A program made the translations under genes and the position numbers. DNA of 64,000 nt. It comes from Lithospermum erythrorhizon. Taxonomy: Eukaryota > Streptophyta > Magnoliopsida > Boraginales > Boraginaceae. Positions 35,060 through 46,649 of this stretch are shown here, in pieces (the first letter of the stretch is position 1; every line of letters begins with the position of its first letter). Below the pieces are notes generated by a model that saw only the letters and a list, made by a program, of their open reading frames with translations, was not told the DNA's origin and made no database searches. The DNA lies in assembly GCA_019722365.1 (NCBI GenBank), contig JADFUC010001147.1, positions 186,001-250,000 on the forward strand, in the 5' to 3' direction.

Positions 35060-38000
35060 AAGTGATATATTAGTTTATCAAATGAGGAATTCGCTGTCGT
35101 GACCTCGAAATTCGTGAGTGGTGAGATTCACCGATGGGGAATCCGCGATAGTTCTAGGGTATTGGGGCATCGTGGCGCCAAAATCGAATGTTAATCGCGA
35201 TGGGGAATCGCGGTAGTCTGAATCTAATTGAAGAGGCGGTTTTTATTTCCGATTAACTTTCTGGTGAGTGGCAGGTTATCTTTCTTTGCTTTATAAATAT
35301 GGGATGTTTTACATGAGTTTTATTTATCCAGCAAATCTTAGAATGAGAGCATAATCGTCCTAGAATAATATTAGTGTTTTAATATTATTGAAGAACGTAA
35401 TTTTGTTGAAGGCTTGAAGAGTTTATCTTGGTTAACGTAGAACTTAATGGTTGAGATTTTCGGTGTATGAAATCACTGACATAGATTGTAATAATGATAG
35501 GGAACATAACGATCTTACGGTTTATTAGTGGATTTTCTGGCAATGACAGGGCCATCGGCGCTTCATGTGAGAGCACTTGTATAAAATTCTTGTGTATTTA
35601 TTTAAATTTACATCATTTTTATTGAATTCAAACTTTGAAAGCTAGGAAGGGATTTAGAGTCTTAAATCCACAACAATTGGTATTAGAACTTGGTATTGCT
35701 TGGTTACGAGGTTTAAAGAATCGATATTTGGAAGAAGGAATTATAATGTGACTGTAAAGAGTCGATGGAATCGATTTTCGCGTTGGAAGATGTGTATGTG
35801 GAGGATTATACATGCGGAAGAAGATGAACAAACCAACAGGGAGAAGCGCGAGAAGATGGATGAGGATGATGGATGGGGCCCAGGCGGTGCTTGGGTGTGA
35901 TGGACCTTGTTTGTCGAGGGAGCGTGGTTGCTAACGTTGCTAAAGAGAGACCACCACATGAGGGGTGATGAGGCTTTTATGCGTGTAAGAAGCATGCAAA
36001 TAATAGTGCTTACAAATGAAAAGAAACATTTAAGATGTCGGAAAGTACGCCCATAGCAGAACCGCCTTAATGATTTGATAGCATTATTAATCAACTATAG
36101 GCAGGCAAATGTTAGAAAGTGACGATGATGAGATCTGAGGCCCCGATTTTGTTAACCGTTACAGTTAGGAGCGATGAAGAGGCGGCGGTTAATTACATGA
36201 AGTCTGGCAGTTGAAGCTTAAGGTGGTTGTGGCATTATCTGTCGAGGGAGGTACATGAGAACGTGTAAGTGAAGGTCTTGGGGTTACTGCATTAAGTGTG
36301 GAAGGGAAGAGCGGGGAGGCAGAGTTTTGAAAATAGTGGGAGCTCACATAGTAGAGTGGGAAGCAGGTCTTGTGTCTTTGGAATTGTGGCAAGACGGGTT
36401 ATGAAGAGACGCTGAAAACTAGCAGTGATGCTCGTGTTGTTGTGGTGACAGGTGTTATTTCTTTGGTTTTATCTGTGAATGCTTCCGGTTCACGGATAAG
36501 TGAATTGGGAGCATCTTTTAAATACCAGCGGAGATGTAATTGAATTATAAGCTACACAGGAATTATGAGGCTTGTTAAATGCTGCGTGGTGAGCAGGTTG
36601 GATATCTTAGGTATGGAGATGTGAATACGGGGGTGTCGAATGGTTTTTTTGGAAACTAACAAAGGTGAGGTATGTTCAGTGGGGAAGATTTTTGAATTTT
36701 GGTGAGTCAATTTTGGATGTTGATGGTTGTCAATTCTTTCAAAGAGATGGTAAGCCCAGAGGTTGTTCGGGGAGGCGATGAGTGGCCATGAGGGTAGAAG
36801 TCAGTGCTTCATGTGACGGTTCTTAGAAGAGGTTGAAGAGAGGATAAGTGCCGAGGCTTGAATTGAGATTGACATGGGAGTTTCTCTGAAGATTGAAAAG
36901 GATTGTCGTTGGTGAGAATTCACATTACGGATGTCTTTGAGAGGTTCTTAGGAGATTGGTGTGCAAATGAAGAAAGATGCATTGAGGTGAAGATACCCAG
37001 TGACAGAGAATGTAATCGTCGTTTGGTGATGAGTTCAGTGAAGGAACTACGAGGGAGAGATCTGACGGTTACGTGTTCGTGAATCATCTGAGTTAGCGAA
37101 AGTACGTAGTGAGAAGGAAGTATTCACGATATCACGATTATTTGCTAGCTTTGTTGAAAGATGGTCGATCAAACACTGGTCGTAGATTAGATCGAGGAAG
37201 TAAATCGGCGTCTGATAGGAAGGTAGAAGAGAAAGTCATTGATATGCGTCAGCTTTGAGTTTTAGGAATTATGCAGGTTGAAAATGCGTGAATGGCTTGG
37301 CCGAGGCATGTTGATTGTGAATGAGGGAAAAGTCCAACAGGTAGAGAGTAGCCAGTTATTCTAAGATTCTGCTTGGTGATCAAGTTGGTCTTGAATTCAG
37401 GGGATGTTTGGGATTGGAAAAGAAGATGCGAAGTTGGGATGGATTTCGGTGGGAGTTAAGTGGATGATGAACTTGGGAAGAGACAACTGAGAGATAATTT
37501 TTGAAGATGGTGATCAAACAATATCTTTAAGTGGGGAGATTGTTGAAAAGTAAAGATTTTTTCTTTCTTGGTGGCGTAGTGACCTCCGTAAGTAATTAGT
37601 GGTCACGATGAAGTCCACGATGATTCCGATTAATACCAGCGAGGCGGCTGCAGCCGTGGCGCTGCCGATAGTGAATGTTGGTCGCGATGGGGGGGTCGCG
37701 ATAAGCAATCTGAAAGTTAATTGAAGCGGTTTGATGCCACACAATTGAGTCTAGCTAGGTTACTCTTACTCTTTTTCTTTTATATACAGGATGTTCCCAT
37801 GAGTTTATTGTCAGCATGAAATCTTATAATAGAAGCATGTCGTCACTAGAGATAATATTAGGCGCTTTAATATTATTGAAGAATATAGTTTTTAGCGAGA
37901 AGGAAACACAGAGTTTATCTTAGTTAACGTCAAAACACACGTGGTTGAGATTTTTCGGTATATAAAGAAATCTTCAGCGTAGATTATAGTAGTGGTAGAG

Positions 38001-38170
38001 GCATAACGATCTTACGGTTATTAGTGGATGCAGCGGCGTGAGCATTTTGGCACTACGTATTGAGGGAGCGCGTATAAAATTAGCACGTAATACACGTTTA
38101 TTCATGCTAGAGATTTATGTAGTTTTATTGATTCTTGAATCTCGGGAAGGGATTTAAGTCTTAAATCACA
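35060..38170 (+). mobile_element. Short Copia LTR retrotransposon (gag plus protease remnant, most of pol missing)
   Basis: 5' LTR is about 35060-35675 and 3' LTR 37541-38170, with matching landmarks (GTGACC near the start, GGCGG, AATATTATTGAAGAA, ATAACGATCTTACGG, TTAGTGGAT, GGAAGGGATTT). The primer-binding site TGGTATTAGAACT at 35678-35690 resembles the initiator-tRNA-Met site. The polypurine tract AAGTGGGGAGAT lies at 37529-37540, directly before the 3' LTR. The interior of 1.86 kb holds broken Copia Gag: basic N-terminal part, RRCLGVMDL and VVANVAKER near 35900, and a knuckle-like LWNCGKTGYEE near 36375-36410. A protease-like stretch LVLSVNASGSRISELGASF follows near 36460-36520. No integrase, RT or RNase H is seen. 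Frameshifts and stops throughout. The left end is approximate, and no target duplication was confirmed. Confidence 0.8.
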
Positions 38171-38599
38171 AGTGGAGTCGTGCTCCTGGATGTTAGACTT
38201 CCTATACTTGAGGGGTTTGTGTTCTGGGGGCGATCCCTGGTTTTGTTTCAAATATATAAAGAAGCCAATGGGAGGGTGTCTTAAACATTAAAAGAAAAGG
38301 AAAGGGAATTGGAGAACATTGCTGGATCTTGAGGGACGAAAAAAGTTAAAGCACTTTCGTTTGATTTTTTTTTAAAATTTAAATTTAGAGATTGTAAAAA
38401 TAACTTACAATTATATAGTAGAATGTAAAAATATAAGTAGGGTTCATTGCCGCTCTTAGTTCCTCTTAAGCTCCCCCACTATCTGTGGGGGGGAAGAAAG
38501 GGGTGAAATGGTAAACAGTATTAGGCCATTTTCTACCTTTGTGAATGGCCAAAAATAGCAAGGCTACAACAGTGCAACGAAGCTTGGATGCCGCTCGCG
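38171..38599 (-). other. Probable 3'UTR and 3' flank of the LPLAT gene
   Basis: Lies directly downstream of the LPLAT stop codon (minus strand) up to the Copia 3' LTR end. The element therefore inserted within about 430 bases of the coding end. No gene inside. Confidence 0.45.
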
Positions 38600-41500
38600 T
38601 CATTGTTCTTTTTGAGCTTTAGATCTTGCAGGCCTTGCTGGTTTTATAACTTTACCACCAAGAATCAGAGCTACAGGAATCATAGTCCCAATGTAATATA
38701 CACTTCCATATGCAGCTAATGTTTCATGAAGGCTTAGCACCTGCATTTTCGGATCAAGATCTCAATTTAGTATTGATTAACCGCAAAAATTAAAAAGGGA
38801 AAGACAGGCAATAGAGTAGACATCTTACCAGGAAACCAACACATGAGTAGTTTAGGACGAGCAGGGTGTACATGAAGTTAATCAATATGATCAGGTTCTT
38901 AAACAGAGTAAGACTCGAAGCTTGCTGCCATCTATATAGAACTGTTCATGAAACTATGCAAGTCAGAATCTAAGAACAAAAGCTAAACGAAAGGAGTATC
39001 AATAGTGACTATATAATAGTGTTTATTTCTTTACCTCTTGAACCAGCTATCATCAGAGCAGATTGAACAAAGAATAGGAGGTATCCAGGATACAATCCCT
39101 GCAATGAAGCAGAAATATGTTGTTCAGGAGTTCAGCGAAAAAATATTTATCTACTCCAATTTAAGGTAGGATTCTCACAAAGTCGATGATTAGAGCAGAT
39201 AATGTTTACAATACAATTATTATACCAAAAACAACAGCAAAGCAAACCAATGCTAAGGATGGAAATATAAGAACTTGGGAAAAGAAATTTGAGCGAACTG
39301 TTTAAAATAATTATAAACAGGCAACAGGAACCAACTAATAATCATTTCTCAATTCTAGTTTGAAATCTCAAAGCAAGAATAAATGGGTCTTCCATATAAT
39401 ATCCGTTATCTAAGTCAAAACTGACAAGAAAAAATCCCTAGTATAACCCTCTCATTCCAACACTACTTGATCCTCAAAATGGTGGGGGTCTTATATATTC
39501 TCTCTAAGAAAAATGAACTTAAGGATTAGACAGTGCCCAATTTAATCTTGCTACTATAATGTAATATTTCAAATGCATGAACAAGCCATTAAATCATAAA
39601 TTTGACGATGATGATCAAGATGAATTAAGAAGCTAAAATTATGATACTTACATGCCATACAGCACTAACAGTTTGAGTGGCCAACAACTGGAAGAAACCA
39701 GCCTTTTGACCATTACAAACAAGCCTCTCATAAACATCTGCAAAATAATATAGATTCTACTAATTATTCAACTAGATAGGTATGTTGGGAACTTTTTACT
39801 CGATTATTGTAGCTGAACAACATGGGAACAAACCTGTACTGTACAAGCTTCTAACTATAACGTTAGAATACTCCACGATTAAGTAAAGAATGAAAATTCC
39901 TAAAATTTTGTGGGAATCATTTCTATTAAAATGAACAGAATTCTCTGAATCAAATAATGATGAACACAATCCTTTGAGGTAAGTGATATTTAGCATGCGA
40001 ACTTCTAACATAGGTAACTTACAGTGTCTAAGCCAAGTGCTGACTTGAATATTCCATACAAGTGGCAACTGAACTGAACTCTTCGCCAATTCAACTCCCA
40101 ATATATCAACATTCCTTGCACGATCCCAACGTGGTTCGGGTGGAGAGGAGTTTGTCCAACCACTGAAACCCAGCCCAGAAACAATGATTGAAGCTTCAGA
40201 GATTGACCAGATAAAATAGTACTTCCAACGGGCGGTGAAGCCAGACATGTATTGGTAACCCAATCTCTTCCAGAAACCCCATTCCTGGTATAATGGTTCA
40301 CTAAATCTCGAAAGAGGGAAATGGGGTACAAGGTACAAATACAAGCCCATACAGAAAGCAGCTTGGACAACGGCTCTGAGTGTTGCACCTAATGGTGATG
40401 GTGATGATCCCTTTTCAGAGGGCTGCCAGATCTACAAAAATCAATCCCATACCTTAGTAATGATCACAACACATGAGTCTGATCATAAAAGCTCAATATG
40501 CCAAACCAACTTACTCCTTTCCTCTCTGTCCATTCAAGGTAATCCTTCATTTCATACACTGGACCAGCAAAATGACTTCCACAATAGAGACAATAACCAC
40601 AATATTCAAGCAATGAAGGAAGTCTAAGCAACCGATTTTTCTTTTGTGCCTCCCGTAGATTTTCTTCTTTGAGTAACCCATCATTGTAATTTATCGCGCA
40701 GGATATAATTTTAAGGGTTATCACCATTAAAGCTCCTATAGAATAAAAAACAAAGAAACTAAATCATTGCATTGTCAGTTTGTCACACAAAAAATCAGTT
40801 TGAAAAAACAACAAATTAAAAAAAGCTGGCTACATTATAAGAGAAAAATCAAGGTGTGGACTTCAGAATAACTAGTGCCCAGGATTCCGCATACACCTAA
40901 GACGATGAATAGTGTGCAAAGTGACCATCTCGAAGGAAAAAGGAGAGAATCATGACAGCGATCTACACGAAAAACAAAGAGCAGAGAAATGATAGTGCCA
41001 AGGTCTTTCCAGAAAAATAACTCATAAAGTGTCATGCAATCTATTTCATCCCTATAACTTAAATACACTGTAAACATGAATGATTAACACATTGAATATA
41101 TATTTTTTGATAAAATATTAATTGTATGGAAAATATTATAACGACTTCTACGAATTCTCACATGTTGGACTGTGCACTAATAGCTAGTTTTAATAAGTTG
41201 GCCCACCCATGTATCTGCATAACAAGAAAACAGTCAGGGGTGAGACTAAGCATGCATGTACACAGTACACATACATTAGCAACAAAACGTATGGAGCATT
41301 ACAGGGTCTGAAAACTTGTCCATATTAACAATTTTCGAATATCACACAACATTCACATCATTTGCTAAAGCTTTAAGGCTGACATGACCATTAAAATAAA
41401 AGAAAGATAGCATGAGGAACTGAATAAGCTTACCAGTCGCATCTATTCCTCCTTCCTTCCATGCATCTCCACTCATATAGTATACATGACTACAATAGAA

Positions 41501-43307
41501 CAAGTAAATCCAAATTCAGGTGACAGAATACTTATCCTGAAATAGTGAGTTGCAAATGTTTAATTGTTCTTGAGTTAAATATTACTGAAATTCATAACAA
41601 TGCAACTTGTTAGGTGTTACATGCAATATTCACTCCGCTTTGAATAATTGTCATCCTAGCCTAAAAAACTTGTTTCTATTTAATTGTCATTCTAGATTTT
41701 CAATACATTGTTAGCATAATGTTTCCTATTATGTCCCTATTGAATGACATTGCAAGTTAACTATATTTATTTTGTTTATTCAATTCTCCTTTTTTCTTAA
41801 CTCATCTTTATCATTCCAGTATGCAAATTCACTACTTTATCATCTTGGAAGCATTAATAGGAAATTCATAAGATCAACCATAGATGTATTCACTAATTAA
41901 GAGCTTACATGTAAAACTTTTCTATTTCTTAGAACTCACCAGCTACCATATATGCTTTTTCATGCTAGTCAAGTTCATGAAAGTTGTGAGCTAGAAGAGG
42001 ACATTATCCATTAAATGAATCTGCATAAAACAGCTGCAGATTCACCAAATCATGCATCTTTACCAATCAAACATAATATGACCCTTCCGAAAATTCCAGG
42101 TAAGAAGAATTCAATTTTATCCAACCAAAGACTAAGATATCAATTTTTATGCACATCTTACAAAAACAATATTTAAAAAATACAACAAAAGAAACGTCCA
42201 TCATCTCATGATCTTCCAATATAACTAAATTATCACACTTCTTCCCAAACACGCTGAAAAGTTCCATCAGTAATCAAAGGCTCAAGATTCCATCCAAGAG
42301 TTCCAGTGTCATTCTTTATCCAACCCCATCAAACAGTAGTAAATTAAGATCCAACACTTACAAATGTTCTTAAAAATCAAGTAGTTATTCAAAAAACTTA
42401 TACTCCCTCCATCTCAAACACATTGTCTAATTTCTAATATCGATGATTGGCTTTCTAAATTTTGTACTCAAATATTTGTATATACGTTGCCAAAATTCGA
42501 TGGAAAAATATATCAACTTATAGCACTATTAACATGATAATTTTGATTCAAATCAAACATATACAAGTCAATTAAGACCACAAATACTGTCAATTTTGAC
42601 CATAAAAAATCAAACAAGGCAACCTTTTGAAATGGAGGTAGTAACCATAAAATAAATCCTGCAAACCATAAAACAATTATGGGCAAATGACTCCAAAGAA
42701 CACTCACGTTTCTTAAATTTTCAAATATTCGATCACTATCGAGAAGTACGTAGAAGATATGAGAGTAGCGAGAAGTAACTATTGGAAGATATTATAATTA
42801 TGAATTATTGTTATTACTATAAACATTTAGCTCTATTTCGAACATTAGTGATCGAATACATCCTAACTAAAGTAGGATGATTGAACTGGAAAATAAAATG
42901 TGAGTAATGTTTCGTGTCATTGTCCAATATAAAAAACGTGAGTGATGTTTCGTGCCATTTTGCAGAATAATTCTTCTAAACGACAAAAGGAAAGCCTACC
43001 AGCCAATGAGGTAGCCCATAGCCAAGAAGAAAGCAATGATCCCACAATACTTTCTACACACCACCATCGAACTATACCCAGCCAGCATTGGTATCAAGAA
43101 GTGGAGATTCGACGAAAACCCGAACGACAAATACGACAAAACTGCGCTGCTTAAGGCAGCGTATAGGTGGCGGCCAGTGGCTCCACCTGGTGCAAAACGG
43201 TGGAGGAATCCGACGGGAATGGTGGCGACGAAGCATAGCAAGAAACGTAGCACCGCCACGGAGACGCCGATGGCCGCCGCCATGGTGCTCATCTCCGGTA
43301 GAAGCAT
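38600..43307 (-). CDS. LPLAT: Lysophospholipid acyltransferase, MBOAT family (LPLAT/LPCAT type), eight exons
   Basis: Re-acylates lysophospholipids (mainly lyso-PC) with acyl-CoA at the endoplasmic reticulum, part of the Lands cycle of membrane-lipid editing. Exons: 43000-43307, 41434-41489, 40515-40735, 40023-40431, 39652-39737, 39035-39098, 38829-38941, 38600-38740. All have GT/AG borders and joining phases give 465 residues, the normal plant length. The N-terminus has hydrophobic segments (GVSVAVLRFLLCFVATIPV) and FGFSSNLHFLIPM. MBOAT landmarks are SCAINYNDGLLKEE, CGSHFAGPVYEMKDYLEWTE, YQYMSGFTARWKYYFIWSIS, NIQVSTWLRHYVYERL and SAVWHGLYPGY, where His at about residue 360 is the invariant catalytic His, split from GLYP by intron 5. 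Start chosen at 43307 (MLLPEM); the Met at 43292 is an alternative and closer to relatives. Intron 1 holds a Stowaway MITE. Intact. Confidence 0.96.
42403..42641. mobile_element. Stowaway-like MITE in LPLAT intron 1
   Basis: Flanked by TA on both sides. Left end CTCCCTCCATCTCAAACA, right end reversed CTACCTCCATTTCAAAAG. Length 239 bp. Shares TTAACATGATAATTTTGATT with the copy at 21185-21470, so they belong to one family. Confidence 0.85.
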
Positions 43308-43381
43308 TTGGGTTGGGTCAGTCGGGTCGGGTTCGGGTTTGGTTGCGAATGTGAATGTTTGTGATGGACAATGAAGGAGTT

Positions 43382-43393
43382 AGTTATATAGGA
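43382..43393 (-). promoter_or_regulatory. LPLAT: TATA box of the LPLAT gene
   Basis: The minus strand reads CCTATATAACTA about 80 bases before the start codon, which would place transcription start about 45-55 bases upstream of the ATG. Sequence and spacing are both good. Confidence 0.55.
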
Positions 43394-43489
43394 TGTGTTG
43401 TGTTTGTGTCTTGTCGTTTGTTGCTTCAAGCGCGGAAAATTTATGTCTGTTCATGTACTTTGGGTAGGACCGTAGAAAACTGGATTATG

Positions 43490-43755
43490 TTCGAAAAGTT
43501 TGATTCGACCACATTTCTAGGTTCACTCGAGCTCGAGCCGAAGATTCGATTCTGCTCGAACCACATAAATTTATAATTTTTTTTATTTTTTCATATTTTA
43601 GCATTAATATTCGTATGTTCCGATCGAACCTCGAACCTTCGAACTTTTCGAACCGAATCGAACTCGATTCTTTTTCGAGATTCGCCGAATTCAGCCTAAG
43701 AGCCGAACTTGAAACCTATTCAGACTGTAAGGATCATCTGCTTACAGGCCTAATC
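43490..43755. repeat. Dispersed TCGAACC-rich repeat, copy 2 (inverted relative to copy 1)
   Basis: Contains CGAACCACATAAATTTATAA plus a T-run and CGAACCTCGAACC words, the reverse complement of the core at 2108-2365. It sits just upstream of the LPLAT promoter. Open frames within it (43355-43576, 43615-43812) come from the repeat and are not genes. Confidence 0.55.
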
Positions 43756-44820
43756 ATATTAATAAAACAAAATATTACTCTGTACTATACTAGTCTTGGA
43801 AGAAAATTGTAAGGTCAAGCAGAGCTTGCATGCATCCGCTTGAATTGAAAGTGAATGTTGGTTAAATTTAAGTTTATTTGGTTTGAAATTTATTTTTTGT
43901 GTTCGGCAATCAGGGTTAAATACTTAGTTATATTCACTTCATTTTTATTAATCCCGAATTAAGATATAATATAGGTAAGTGTTCACCTTAATTAACTAAA
44001 ATCACCTCAACAAAATCAGCTCATGTTATACGATGGATTAAGGATTATTGAAACTAGTGAAATTATGTTGGGGACTACAACAATTTATTGAACCCACTAA
44101 ATTGTTTCTTCACGTTATACGAATGATGATAGGGAGTTAAAAATTCACCTAACTTCCATTTAATCGAGTGGTCCACAAATAAATTAACTACAGTTTATGC
44201 GTAAATCTTGTAACTGTAACATGTTCTTCGATTATTTTATTTGGCGTTCTAAATATTTGCAAGTAATAAGTTAAGTAAATGAAAAAATAGAAAAGAAATA
44301 TCGTAAAAACGTAAAATGATAATTATTTAAAATTATATATATTACTGGTTTATTGATAATTTTAAAACATGTATAAAAAGATATTAAAACGTAGGTTATT
44401 TCCATTTTCATGCTACAATGACAAATGTTTTGAAATAAAAATTTTAGGCTACAACAACAAATAAAAAAAATGGAGGAAGTATATGTTTGAAGCAAACTGG
44501 GGGAAGTAATGGGAGAGCAATACCACCCTAAATTTTAAAAATTATATTTTTACTATTAAAAAATAGAATTTTACCATTCATTTATTAAAAAATTAAGTTG
44601 TTCGCCTAAATTTTTGTATATTTTTTTTCATTTATATAATATAGTTACTTTGTCCTCTCTATTTTAAATTTCCGGTTCCGCCACTAGCTAGAAGGTTCAT
44701 TTAGTTCAATGATTTTATTTGTTTTTAATTTACACTCGGGTCCATTTCAAAACAAGAATTTCTAAATTCTTTTTAAAAATATTAAAATATTCATGGAAAA
44801 TCTCGGCTGACGCCGGTATA
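43756..44820. other. Intergenic DNA with a degenerate MITE-like piece
   Basis: 44240-44480 has TAAAATGATAATTATTTAAA and ends GGAGGAAGTATA, like the degenerate MITE pieces at 26060-26330 and 31370-31600. No gene is supported. Confidence 0.4.
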
Positions 44821-45724
44821 CACTACTAGAAACGTGGCAAAGAGATGTCCGAAACTATTTCCAAACCGATTTCCTATTTATATATTGTCGATGGAGTCGA
44901 AAACCGACTTTTATGCGTCTCTAAATCAGTACCCGTCTCCATCCCGACTCCAACCTAAGCCCGCATAATTTCGGGCTCCCCCGACTCCAAACCGTCTCCA
45001 CATATTAGTCAACCATTAAGTACTACCCGACTCCAAACCGTCTCCATATCTACCCGATCAAAATTATATAAAATATCATTTTCACCTCGACGCCAAACCG
45101 ACTCCACTATTCGAATACCGATGCCAAAACCTTCAAAGGTCCCGTCTCCAACCCGTCTCCATACCGACGCCCCTTCTGCATTTAAAAAAAAGCAAAATGT
45201 CATAATAACATGCGCATCACGGCCGCAACAAAATAAAATCCATCCAAATCATACAAACAAATATAAAAAATATCAAAAATCCAGCTCATCCAACTCATAC
45301 AAACAAATATAAAAACATCAAAGATTCAATCTATATTACAAAACATACACCCATATAACAAATTCATATTAAAACATCCTATTCGTGAGCAAACATCAAA
45401 CATTAATTCATATAAACATCAAACATATTAAACATCCTATTCATATAAACATCAAATATTAATTCATATAAACATCAAACATATTAAACATCTTATTCAT
45501 ATAAACATCAAACATTAATTTATATAAAACATCAAACATTCAAACATAAAATAAAATAAAAAACCAAATTACCTCTTCGAAACTTGAATGTAGTATTTCC
45601 CTACAACAAAAGTAACAAAAATAAATTACATATATATTCATCAAACTACATTGGTTAAAGATAATAATAAAAAAAATGAAGAAGTAATAATTACCTTTTT
45701 TTGAATTCAACTATTTTCATTAAA

Positions 45725-45751
<27 letters not shown>
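45725..45751. repeat. (AT)n microsatellite inside the CACTA element
   Basis: A short AT run of about 27 bases. Confidence 0.9.
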
Positions 45752-45756
<5 letters not shown>

Positions 45757-46649
45757 TTACCTCCTTGAATTCATTACATACAAAATAAAGAAAGTGAATA
45801 AGTTATTAATAATTACCTCTTTAAAGTCACCTACAAAATAAAATCAAATTTGAGATTAGTAGACAATAAAATTATGGAAACGAAATTAATAACATAAAAT
45901 AAAGAGGATATTATGTTGTGGGTTTGGAAAAATAATGTTGGAATGATGATAATGTGAGATATATACGGTAGTCATGAAAATCAGAAGGTCTGCCTCCATC
46001 CCGATTCCAAAATGAATTCTGCCCATCCCGAATTCAAATGAAAAATAATTTATTTGATTTTCCTCAATTTTTTATTGAAGCAGAAATCCGGGTTTGAAAA
46101 TCACACGTCCCAACTCTATATCGTCTCCATTTCAAAAAAAATTGCGTAAATATTTACGGACCGGCTAAGTTATTCGAACTCCATACCGACGCTAAATCTG
46201 ATTTGTAGAAAGAAAGAAAAAAAATGCAGGTTTGCAAACCAAACTCCCTGCATATCTCATGATAACAAAAATCAAACTATCCATATCACAGTTTTTGAAC
46301 ACAATATCAAGCAATAAATACAAAATACACTATTACACTCATTGTGCATTTCAATACGAAATTTAATAAAGTTGCAAATTACTATATAAAAAACTTGTAA
46401 CTTAAAATATTTGATTATTAATTGTCTTCGGAGAAGTTGTCACTATCATTTGGGCCAAAGTAGTCTTCCGCATCATCGTCATGAACGCTGCCTTCGGGTA
46501 CCCGACTGTAATCCGAATCCATCTCCATGATCGGATACCACATCGCCCCCCTCCTTCAACAATAACGAAAACGCCGATTCAACAATCCAACATCATCATT
46601 GATTAAATCATTTTGCATATGAGTCCAATCGACTCGACTTCTAGCTGCT

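Noticed and set aside
35385..36392. Minus-strand open frames up to 117 codons
   Set aside because: They are antisense to the LTR and the plus-strand Copia gag region and show no family motif.
42942..43374. Plus-strand open frames of 70-112 codons opposite the LPLAT first exon
   Set aside because: They are antisense shadows of the GC-richer coding exon on the minus strand.
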